Shown in pieces: positions 1 to 5,139 of a DNA stretch of 5,139 nt. Source of the DNA: Lentisphaerota bacterium (GTDB lineage: Bacteria; Verrucomicrobiota; Lentisphaeria; Oligosphaerales; JAFGRS01). The stretch lies in contig JAAYZO010000700.1 of the NCBI GenBank assembly GCA_012514865.1, positions 1-5,139 of the forward strand, in the 5' to 3' direction. The number at the start of each line of letters is the position of its first letter. The stretch's first letter is position 1. The position numbers and the translations under genes were made by a program. The notes under the pieces are model-generated. The model worked only from the letters and a program-made list of their open reading frames with translations. It had not been told where the DNA came from and searched no databases.

Positions 1-20
1 CCCCGCAGACCCCGGACCGC

Positions 21-158
21 AGGACAAGGATCAGGACTAGGATCAGGACTAGGATCAGGACTAGGATCAGGACTAGGATCAGGACTAGGATCAGGACTAG
101 GATCAGGACTAGGATCAGGACTAGGATCAGGACTAGGACCAGGACGAGGGTCAGGACG
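21..158. repeat. Tandem array: 12-bp unit built from two related hexamers
   Basis: Nine consecutive perfect copies of AGGATCAGGACT occupy 27-134. Imperfect hexamers of the same family flank them: AGGACA at 21-26 and AGGACC, AGGACG, AGGGTC, AGGACG at 135-158. The whole array is therefore 23 hexamers of consensus AGGAYN in unbroken 6-bp phase. Every 12-bp unit carries one GATC, and each junction creates one CTAG, giving nine of each at exact 12-bp spacing. Perfect identity in the centre with degenerate edges suggests recent expansion by slippage or unequal exchange, with older copies at the margins. The array lies beyond the 3' end of lnt. Four of the six frames stay open through it; the other two have a stop in every unit. 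No function can be assigned. Confidence 0.97.
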
Positions 159-212
159 AGCTACGATCTGTGACTCCTCCGGGGTCGGAGCCATCCTGGA
201 GGGATGCCAGAA

Positions 213-242
213 CGCCGCCGGGGGACGACGAGAGCGGCGGCG
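213..242 (-). terminator. Possible terminator stem-loop after lnt
   Basis: Seven GC-only base pairs can form between 213-219 (CGCCGCC) and 236-242 (GGCGGCG), with a 16-nt loop. The stem begins 17 bp beyond the lnt stop codon. Read on the minus strand it is not followed by a clear T-run (only TTCT), and the loop is large, so a standard intrinsic terminator is not well supported. In such GC-rich DNA a stem of this size could arise by chance. Confidence 0.25.
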
Positions 243-258
243 CGAGGATACCCCCGGA

Positions 259-2016
259 TCAGGAGAGGTGCGGCTTGAGGATGGCCTCGCGGCGGCGGGC
301 GCAGGCGCGCCAGTGACGCCGGAAGAGCCACAGGCCGAGCAGGATGGCACCGGCGGCGCAGGCCCTGGCGAACCAGTTTCCCAAGCGGGTGAACAGGGTC
401 TCCGGCGGCGTCAGGCTGATCGGGATGTCGTAGACGCGGGTCCCGCGGATGAAGCGCCGGCCGGTCTCGGGGTCATAGAGAAGGCCCTCGATGCGTCCGT
501 CGGGCAGGATGAGGCAGGTGTCGCTGTTGTTGCCGCTGCGAAACAGCGGCCGGCGATTCTCGGCGGCGCGGAAGACGGCGTGCACGAGATGCTGCCGCGA
601 GCCGGCGCTCTCGGCGTACCAGGCGTCGTTGGTCAGGGTCAGCAGGAGTGTGGCTCCCCGGCGGACGAAGTTGCGGCTGATCTCGGGGAAGACGTCCTCG
701 AAGCAGATGTTGGCGCCGGCGAGGAGGCCGGGGCCGAGGTCGAAGAGGGTGTACTCCGACCCCGGGGTCAGATCGCGGCCCATGCCGATCCAGTCGACCA
801 GCCAGGGCAGGTAGCGCCCGAAGGGCACATATTCGCCGAAGGGCACCCGGTGGATCTTGTCGTAGGTCTCGACCGTCGAGCCATCCGGCGCCAGCAGGAT
901 GGCGGCGTTGAAGTCCTGCAGGGGCGGCTCCCATTCCGCGCCGGTCCAGCGCGCGTCCGGCAGCGCCCGGCTGTCGAGGGCGCCGAGGAGCAGCGGCGTC
1001 TGGATCTCCGCCATGAGGGCATCGACGCGGCGCCGGAAAGGACCATAGCCCAGCGGCGCCGGCACGGCACTCTCAGGCCAGACGACCAGGTCCGGGCGCG
1101 CCACCGGGACAGCCTGGGCGGTCAGACCCGTGTAGACCGCGACGGCCTCATCGAACTGCTCCTCGGTCCAGACGCGGCACTGCGGGATGTTCCCCTGCAC
1201 CGCCAGAACCCGCAGCGACGCCTCCGGCGCGGGCACCGTCGGCGCCATCATGGCGGCGACCATGGCCAGGACCAGGGCCAGGCCGAGGGTCACCGCCGGA
1301 ACCCGGCCGGAACGGCGCGGGCTGCCATGGCGGACGCCATGCCACCAGGTCAGGGCCACCTGCGCCAGAGCGAGGTTGGACACCATCAGCAGGGCGCTGA
1401 TGCCGGCAACGCCGGTGAAGCAGGTCAGCGACAGGAGCGCCGGACGCTGCCACTGGCTGATGCCGAGGTCATTCCAGGGAAAGCCGGTGAACAGCCAGCT
1501 GCGCAGCCACTCCAGGCCAACCCAGAACAGGCTGCTGCCGAGGATGAGGGCGCTCTGGCGCCAGCCCGTGGGCACCCGGCACAGCGCCGACGGCGGCTCG
1601 CCCGCCGGACTCGCCCGGAGGGCCCCGGCCAGCGCCGCGGTGAGCGCGTACCACGCCGCCGGGAAGCAGGCGCAGTAGATGGCGAGGAGGACGCCGGCCG
1701 CGAAGCCTATCTCATTGAGCCAGAAGAGATTCGTGACGCAGTAGACAAACCCGAGGAGGTACCCGGCCAGGAGCCGCCGCAGGCCGCCGCAGGGCGCCGC
1801 CGCCACCAGCGCCGGCACCAGCGCACACCACCCCAGCCAGTCCCACTCCAGCGGCGCGTACGACGCCGAGAGCAGCAGCCCCGACGCCGCCAGACAGACG
1901 CCCAGCGACACCACCGGCCGCCAGCCGGTCAACACGCGCAGATTCGCCCCGGCCGCCGCCGGCTCGGCCGGGGACTCCGAGCGGCGCTTACGCTTGCCTG
2001 GTTGGCCCTGCCGCAT
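259..2016 (-). CDS. lnt: Apolipoprotein N-acyltransferase
   Basis: Lnt transfers an acyl chain from a phospholipid to the N-terminal cysteine of apolipoproteins in the inner membrane, the last step of lipoprotein maturation. The 585-residue protein has the family layout. About seven hydrophobic segments lie at roughly 35-53, 60-76, 80-99, 104-131, 154-173, 193-221 and 241-260. A periplasmic nitrilase-type domain covers about 267-530, and a last membrane segment about 550-566. The expected catalytic triad is visible as E315 (VVWPES), K387 (YDKIHRVPFGEYVPFG) and C438 (NICFED). E395 and E440 match the further essential glutamates known in the E. coli enzyme at the same spacing. The protein is longer than E. 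coli Lnt (about 512 residues), partly through a basic, disordered-looking N-terminus of about 27 residues. The ATG follows the argS stop by 19 bp. A GGGGG run 6 nt upstream is the only Shine-Dalgarno-like site. It is probably cotranscribed with argS. Confidence 0.96.
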   Translation of the reverse strand: MRQGQPGKRKRRSESPAEPAAAGANLRVLTGWRPVVSLGVCLAASGLLLSASYAPLEWDWLGWCALVPALVAAAPCGGLRRLLAGYLLGFVYCVTNLFWLNEIGFAAGVLLAIYCACFPAAWYALTAALAGALRASPAGEPPSALCRVPTGWRQSALILGSSLFWVGLEWLRSWLFTGFPWNDLGISQWQRPALLSLTCFTGVAGISALLMVSNLALAQVALTWWHGVRHGSPRRSGRVPAVTLGLALVLAMVAAMMAPTVPAPEASLRVLAVQGNIPQCRVWTEEQFDEAVAVYTGLTAQAVPVARPDLVVWPESAVPAPLGYGPFRRRVDALMAEIQTPLLLGALDSRALPDARWTGAEWEPPLQDFNAAILLAPDGSTVETYDKIHRVPFGEYVPFGRYLPWLVDWIGMGRDLTPGSEYTLFDLGPGLLAGANICFEDVFPEISRNFVRRGATLLLTLTNDAWYAESAGSRQHLVHAVFRAAENRRPLFRSGNNSDTCLILPDGRIEGLLYDPETGRRFIRGTRVYDIPISLTPPETLFTRLGNWFARACAAGAILLGLWLFRRHWRACARRREAILKPHLS

Positions 2017-2035
2017 CCCCTGCCCCCGTGACTGA

Positions 2036-3814
2036 TTACATGCTCTCGAGCGTCTGGATCGTCAGGGTCGAGAGGCCATCCTGGAGGATATCGCGGACCA
2101 GAACGCTCAGAGCCAGGCGGGCCTGGCGCTCGGCCGGCGTCGGCGCCGACAGCACCGGGCAGCTCCGCCAGAACCGGCTGAAGTCCTTCGCGAGGTCCAG
2201 GAGGTAGCCTGCCAGGACGGCGGTGTCCAGCTCGGCCGCGGCCTTCTGGACGGTCTCCGGGAACAGCGCGCAGCGCAGGGCCAGGCTGCGCTCTTCGGGT
2301 GCGCCCAGGACCGACCAGTCGACGGCGCCCTCGGGGCTGCTGCCGGCCTTGCGCAGCACCGACGAAATGCGGGCGCAGGCATAGAGAACATATGGCCCCG
2401 TGTCGCCCTCGAAGGTGATGCTCGCCTGCGGGTCGAAGAGGATCGTCGTGCGCGGGCTGACCTTCAGCAGCATGAACTTGAGGGCGGCCAGACCGATGGC
2501 GCGGGCGCGCTCGTCGAGATCCGCGGGGACCTCCTCGCCGGCACGCTCCAGGGTGGCGGCGCGCGCCAGGGACTCCATCTCGGTCACGAGGTCGTCGGCG
2601 TCGACGACGGTCCCCTCGCGGCTCTTCATCTTCCCGGAGGGCAGATTGACCATGCCGTAGGCCATGTGGACCAGGCGGTCGGCCCAGGGGTAGCCGAGGG
2701 CCTTGAGGATGGCGAAGAGGACCTGGAAGTGGTAGATCTGCTCGTCGCCCACCACCCAGATCTGCTGATCCGGGTCGTAGTCGCGCTGCTTCAGCAGGGT
2801 CGTGCCGATGTCCTGCGTGACATAGACGCTGGTGCCGTCGCTGCGCAGCACCACCTTCGAGCCGAGCTTGGCGTCGTCGAAGTCGATGACGACGGCGCCA
2901 TCCTCGCGGCGCTTGAACACACCGCGCTCCAGGCCGTCGCGGATGATATCGCGGCCGAGGGTGTACGTCTGGCTCTCGAGGTAGGTGTGCTCGAACTCGA
3001 CACCGAGCCGTCGGTAGGTCTCGGCAAAGCCGTCGAAGACCCAGCCATTCATGGTCTCCCAGAGGGCACGCACCTCGGCATCGCCGCGCTCCCAGGCCAC
3101 CAGCATGTCCTGCGCGGCACGGCCGATCTCGGTCTCGAGGAAGAGGTCATCCGCAGAGCGCTCCGACAGGTCGGGGCGGGCCTTCCGCAACGCCTCCAAC
3201 TGCCGGCGGAACTCGGCATCGAAGCGCACGTAGTAGTTGCCGACGAGGTGGTCGCCCTTGATCCCGAGCGACTGCGGCGTCTCGCCCTGCCCGAAACGCT
3301 GGTAGGCCAGCATGCTCTTGCAGATGTGGATGCCGCGGTCGTTGACCAGGTTGATGCGGCTGACCTGGTGGCCGACCCGGCGCAGCAGCCCGGCGGTCGC
3401 CATGCCGATGCAGTTATTGCGGACGTGACCGAGGTGCTGCGGCTTGTTGGTGTTCGGCGCCGAGAACTCGATGAGGATGCGCCGGCGACGCTCGGCCGGA
3501 AGCGCCACGGCGGCGAGCAGCCCGGCCGGGTCGGCGACGGTGTCGCGCAGCAGGGCCGGCGCCTTGAGGGTGACATTGACGAAGGCCTTGACCACCTCGA
3601 CGGCCTCGACGTCGTCGTGCCGCGCCAGGAACTCGCCCACCGCCTGGGCGATCTGGACCGGGTTGCGCCGCAACGGCCGGGCCAGGAGAAAGCCGTTGAT
3701 CGTCACGTCACCGCTGAATTCCGGCGGGCAGAGCGTGATCGGCACCTCCCCAACGGCCGCCCCAAAGGCCGCCTCGAGGTGCGCACTGAGGTCGTTGGCA
3801 AAGGCAAACTTCAT
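2036..3814 (-). CDS. argS: Arginyl-tRNA synthetase (class I)
   Basis: ArgS charges tRNA-Arg with arginine using ATP in the cytoplasm. The 592-residue length is normal for the family. In order, the protein shows an N-terminal tRNA-binding (Add-1 type) domain at about 5-85, a class I Rossmann catalytic core at about 112-410, and a DALR-type anticodon-binding helical domain from about 470 to the end. The HIGH-type motif is HLGH at 127-130, within NTNKPQHLGHVRNN. The KMSKS-equivalent loop is GKMKSREGT at 394-402. Other recognisable blocks are NDRGIHICKSMLA (158-170), YVTQDIGTTLLK (331-342) and GPYVLYACAR (473-482). It ends in Met, as ArgS proteins usually do. The ATG is supported by an AGGTGA site 9 nt upstream. 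The core motifs resemble Bacteroidota/PVC-type ArgS. The gene appears to lead an argS-lnt unit; its upstream region holds a candidate promoter, a stem-loop and a short overlapping ORF. Confidence 0.98.
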   Translation of the reverse strand: MKFAFANDLSAHLEAAFGAAVGEVPITLCPPEFSGDVTINGFLLARPLRRNPVQIAQAVGEFLARHDDVEAVEVVKAFVNVTLKAPALLRDTVADPAGLLAAVALPAERRRRILIEFSAPNTNKPQHLGHVRNNCIGMATAGLLRRVGHQVSRINLVNDRGIHICKSMLAYQRFGQGETPQSLGIKGDHLVGNYYVRFDAEFRRQLEALRKARPDLSERSADDLFLETEIGRAAQDMLVAWERGDAEVRALWETMNGWVFDGFAETYRRLGVEFEHTYLESQTYTLGRDIIRDGLERGVFKRREDGAVVIDFDDAKLGSKVVLRSDGTSVYVTQDIGTTLLKQRDYDPDQQIWVVGDEQIYHFQVLFAILKALGYPWADRLVHMAYGMVNLPSGKMKSREGTVVDADDLVTEMESLARAATLERAGEEVPADLDERARAIGLAALKFMLLKVSPRTTILFDPQASITFEGDTGPYVLYACARISSVLRKAGSSPEGAVDWSVLGAPEERSLALRCALFPETVQKAAAELDTAVLAGYLLDLAKDFSRFWRSCPVLSAPTPAERQARLALSVLVRDILQDGLSTLTIQTLESM

Positions 3815-3864
3815 GGCGCAGAGTCACCTGGAATCGCTGTAAACCGGCACTGCCGTCGGGACAT
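3811..3864 (-). CDS. Putative 17-codon leader peptide upstream of argS
   Basis: A short ORF encodes MSRRQCRFTAIPGDSAP. Its TGA overlaps the argS ATG as ATGA, an arrangement often linked to translational coupling. Three of its first seven residues are Arg (codons CGA, CGG, CGG), which would make it a plausible sensor of charged tRNA-Arg in front of the gene that makes it. A GGGGGTG stretch (3872-3878), one mismatch from GGAGGTG, lies 7 nt before the ATG and is partly inside the stem-loop at 3852-3884. Against it: Arg is common in translated GC-rich noncoding DNA, and third-position GC is only about half, well below the neighbouring genes. Expression and role are inference only. Confidence 0.27.
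   Translation of the reverse strand: MSRRQCRFTAIPGDSAP
3824..3829 (-). promoter_or_regulatory. argS ribosome binding site
   Basis: The minus strand reads AGGTGA here, 9 nt before the argS ATG at 3814. It matches the AGGAGGTGA anti-SD complement and fixes the argS start. It lies inside the short overlapping ORF (Gly-Asp codons GGT GAC), so a ribosome on that ORF would pass over it. Confidence 0.7.
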
Positions 3865-3884
3865 ACCCGCACACCCCCGACGGC
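3852..3884 (-). promoter_or_regulatory. Perfect 9-bp inverted repeat in the argS leader
   Basis: GCCGTCGGG (3852-3860) and CCCGACGGC (3876-3884) are exact inverted copies around a 15-nt loop. On the minus-strand transcript the hairpin would start a few nucleotides after the predicted transcription start and end 37 nt before the argS ATG. It overlaps the possible SD and places the ATG of the short ORF in its loop. No T-run follows, so it does not look like an intrinsic terminator. It could be a 5'-end stabilising or attenuating structure, or a protein-binding operator; the sequence cannot decide between these. Confidence 0.5.
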
Positions 3885-3895
3885 GCGAAAGCACG

Positions 3896-3923
3896 AATGT
3901 AGCACGGCCCAGGGCCTTGTCCA
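3896..3923 (-). promoter_or_regulatory. Candidate sigma70-type promoter for argS-lnt
   Basis: On the minus strand TGGACA (3918-3923, five of six matches to TTGACA) is followed after 16 bp by TACATT (3896-3901, four of six matches to TATAAT). Transcription would begin near 3889, giving a leader of about 75 nt that opens with the 9-bp stem-loop. The arrangement fits well, but the -10 box is weak and the promoter preferences of this organism are unknown. Confidence 0.4.
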
Positions 3924-4002
3924 CGGCGCCCCGGCCGGGATCGGGAGCGGGCTCATCCGGCACGTGGGTACTTCCTGTCAGGGAATGGTGAGGATACGGG
4001 GA

Positions 4003-4092
4003 GCTTCGCCGCAAAGAGGCACAAGGGGATGATTGGGGGGTGAGTGGACGTGTTCACCTTCCCCCTCTTGCGTCATTTGCGCTTCGTTGCGG
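4003..4092. repeat. Imperfect intergenic inverted repeat between hisG and argS
   Basis: The plus-strand arm at about 4003-4043 (containing CGCAAAGAGGCACAAGGGG and ending GGGTGA) resembles the minus-strand reading of about 4092-4054 (containing CGCAAATGACGCAAGAGGGGG and ending AGGTGA), allowing small gaps. The centre folds best on the plus strand: 4035-4043 with 4054-4062 gives nine pairs including two G-U, around a 10-nt loop. The element lies 42 bp beyond the hisG stop and could act as a terminator or processing structure, or be a dispersed intergenic repeat. No T-tract is present in the minus-strand direction. In the rest of the 320-bp gap between the genes (3924-4002, 4093-4134) I see nothing beyond short GC-rich palindromes such as CCCGGCCGGG. 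Confidence 0.5.
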
Positions 4093-4134
4093 CACAACCG
4101 TTTTCCGCCTCCCTCCGGGACAGAAGCGGCGCCC

Positions 4135-4983
4135 TCAGAGACGGCAGGTCCGGATATCCGTGACGATGATGCCGCGTGCCCCCAGCGCGTGCAGGCGGTC
4201 CATGATGCGGTTCACTTCACTGCGGCGCGTCATGGCCTTGACCGCCACCCAGCCCGTCTGGCTCAGCGGCGCCACCGTCGGCGACTCCAGGCCGGGAGTC
4301 ACCTTGCAGGCGGCCTCGAGGAGGTCCTGCGGGGTGTCGTACTCGACCATGACGTAGTCGCGGGCAACAATGATGCCCTCGAGACGGCGCACGAAGGTCT
4401 GCGCTTCAGGCGGCATCTCTGCCAGGGGCAAGCGCGAGAGCAGCACCGCCTCGGACTGCAGAAGCGGCTCGCCGACGATACGGAGCCCGGCCTGGCGCAG
4501 GGTCTCGCCGCTCTCGACCACATCGGCGATGACGTCGGCCACGCCGAGCTGCACCGAGATCTCGACGGCACCATCGAGACGCACGACCGTCGCCGCCACA
4601 CCGCGCGCCGCCAGGTCGGCCGCCACCAGAGTCGGGTACGAGGTCGCCACGCGCAGACCGCCGAACTGCTCCGGGGTCAGCGCCGAGTCATTCGGCACCG
4701 CGTAGCGGAAGGCGGCCCGGCCAAAGCCCAACGCCAGGAGTTCCACGACCTCGGCGCCGCTGTCGCGCGCCAGGTCGCGGCCCGTGATGCCCAGATCGAG
4801 AACCCCGGCACCGACGTAGACCGCGATGTCGCGCGGCCGCAGGAAGGTGAACTCGACGGCATTCTCGCGGTCGGTCACACGCAACTCGCGGTCGCTGCGA
4901 CGGCAACGGTAGCCCGCCTCGCGTATCAGGGCCACGGCGTCGTCCGAAAGAGCGCCTTTGTTCGGCACGGCAATCTGAAGCAT
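4135..4983 (-). CDS. hisG: ATP phosphoribosyltransferase, long form
   Basis: HisG condenses ATP with PRPP to phosphoribosyl-ATP, the first committed step of histidine synthesis. From the chosen start the protein has 282 residues. This is the long form, which carries its own regulatory domain and does not need HisZ. It opens with the conserved IAVPNKG. The family signature lies at 141-162 (E141, ..LGVADVIAD.., then SGETL at 158-162) and fits the known pattern E-x5-G-x-[SAG] ... [ST]-G-x-T-[LM]. The C-terminal ACT-like domain, about 210-282 with VTPGLESPTVAPL, is the site of histidine feedback inhibition in this class. An in-frame ATG three codons upstream (4992) is less likely, because GAGG (4993-4996) sits directly against it but 9 nt from the ATG at 4983, and HisG proteins usually begin M-x-x-IAVPNKG. 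No other his gene is visible; the next gene on this strand is argS, 320 bp away. Confidence 0.97.
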   Translation of the reverse strand: MLQIAVPNKGALSDDAVALIREAGYRCRRSDRELRVTDRENAVEFTFLRPRDIAVYVGAGVLDLGITGRDLARDSGAEVVELLALGFGRAAFRYAVPNDSALTPEQFGGLRVATSYPTLVAADLAARGVAATVVRLDGAVEISVQLGVADVIADVVESGETLRQAGLRIVGEPLLQSEAVLLSRLPLAEMPPEAQTFVRRLEGIIVARDYVMVEYDTPQDLLEAACKVTPGLESPTVAPLSQTGWVAVKAMTRRSEVNRIMDRLHALGARGIIVTDIRTCRL

Positions 4984-4992
4984 GGGCGTCAT

Positions 4993-4996
4993 CCTC
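4993..4996 (-). promoter_or_regulatory. hisG ribosome binding site that decides the start
   Basis: The minus strand reads GAGG here. It abuts the upstream ATG (4992) with no spacer, too close for initiation, but lies 9 nt before the ATG at 4983. This favours the shorter protein beginning MLQIAVPNKG. Confidence 0.55.
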
Positions 4997-5060
4997 GACA
5001 GGCATCCGTATCGTCATCGACCGGCAGCCACAGGGGCGGCCGCAGGAAGGCTCACGCGGT

Positions 5061-5066
5061 ACTATA
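5061..5066 (-). promoter_or_regulatory. Candidate -10 box for hisG
   Basis: TATAGT on the minus strand (five of six matches to TATAAT) stands out in very GC-rich surroundings, 77 bp upstream of the chosen hisG start. No convincing -35 box is found 16-18 bp further upstream, nor an extended -10 TGn. The leader it would produce, about 70 nt, carries no run of His codons, so no classical his attenuator is apparent. Confidence 0.3.
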
Positions 5067-5114
5067 GCCGCACCCGCGCCGCCGGGGCGCTTCGACGATC
5101 GCGTCAGCGCCCAC

Positions 5115-5138
5115 CTGGCCACCCTGAAGGGGTGCCAG
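5115..5138. other. Hairpin at the right edge
   Basis: CTGGC-C-ACCC (5115-5124) can pair with GGGTGCCAG (5130-5138), giving nine pairs with one bulged C and a loop of about 5 nt. No T-run follows on the minus strand, and the plus-strand continuation lies outside the window. It may be a terminator of something outside the window, or simply coding sequence that happens to fold. Confidence 0.3.
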
Positions 5139-5139
5139 A

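Noticed and set aside
1..158. CRISPR array.
   Set aside because: The units are 12 bp, directly adjacent and without unique spacers; this is a minisatellite.
189..203. A 13-bp match (GCCATCCTGGAGG) shared with argS near 2075.
   Set aside because: A single short GC-rich match in a window of this size is compatible with chance, and no longer similarity surrounds it.
268..2031. A 587-codon plus-strand frame antisense to lnt, open from position 1 through the tandem array (as Gly-Ser-Gly-Leu repeats).
   Set aside because: Stop-poor antisense frames are expected opposite GC-rich genes; the product is low-complexity Arg/Gly/Ala/Gln with no recognisable domain, while the opposite strand encodes a complete Lnt with its catalytic residues.
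3815..3890. T-box riboswitch controlling argS.
   Set aside because: The leader is too short, lacks T-box elements and a terminator/antiterminator pair, and the genes suggest a diderm lineage in which T-boxes are not usual.
2666..3991. A 441-codon plus-strand frame antisense to argS.
   Set aside because: It mirrors the codon structure of argS and has no family motif; argS on the minus strand is unmistakable.
3811..4014. A 67-codon minus-strand ORF upstream of argS beginning at TTG (4014).
   Set aside because: TTG start without a convincing SD, composition unlike a protein gene, and it crosses the predicted promoter and the inverted repeat. Only its last 17 codons from the internal ATG are considered as a possible leader.
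4984..5054. Histidine attenuator (His-rich leader peptide) in front of hisG.
   Set aside because: The only short frame in the leader (GTG start near 5055, 13 codons) has no His codons, and no competing hairpins with a T-run are seen.
4033..5067. A 344-codon plus-strand frame antisense to hisG.
   Set aside because: His/Arg/Gln-rich translation typical of the reverse complement of a GC-rich gene; hisG on the minus strand carries the full family signature.

Overview
The window is GC-rich DNA from a diderm (Gram-negative-type) bacterium. Three complete housekeeping genes all lie on the minus strand, in transcription order hisG (ATP phosphoribosyltransferase, long form), argS (arginyl-tRNA synthetase) and lnt (apolipoprotein N-acyltransferase). 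Lnt implies an outer membrane with triacylated lipoproteins. The ArgS signature segments (NDRGIHICKSMLA, a GIKGDHLVGNYY-like block, KMKSREGT) are of the type I associate with Bacteroidota and PVC bacteria (Verrucomicrobiota, Lentisphaerota, Kiritimatiellota). With the high GC content I lean towards a PVC-group organism, but this is inference from motifs, not a database result.

Layout from left to right. Positions 1-258 hold no firm gene. A hexamer-based tandem array (21-158) contains nine perfect 12-bp units, and a weak GC-rich stem-loop lies just downstream of the lnt stop. lnt (259-2016) follows argS (2036-3814) by 19 bp, so the two probably form one operon. The 320-bp gap between argS and hisG (3815-4134) holds a plausible sigma70-type promoter for argS, a perfect 9-bp inverted repeat at the predicted transcript start, and a possible 17-codon leader ORF. 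That ORF carries three early Arg codons and ends in an ATGA overlap with the argS start. Further upstream is an imperfect inverted repeat (about 4003-4092) that could form a structured intergenic element or terminator. hisG (4135-4983) is on the same strand but probably has its own transcript. Its upstream region shows a TATAGT -10-like box and no histidine-rich leader. The last 60-80 bp reach the window edge with coding-like composition, but no gene can be assigned.

The genes serve separate core processes: histidine biosynthesis (first step, feedback-controlled), Arg-tRNA charging, and the final step of lipoprotein maturation. I found no defence system, mobile element, CRISPR array or RNA gene. 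The most unusual content is the tandem array at the left edge and the possible Arg-responsive leader of argS.
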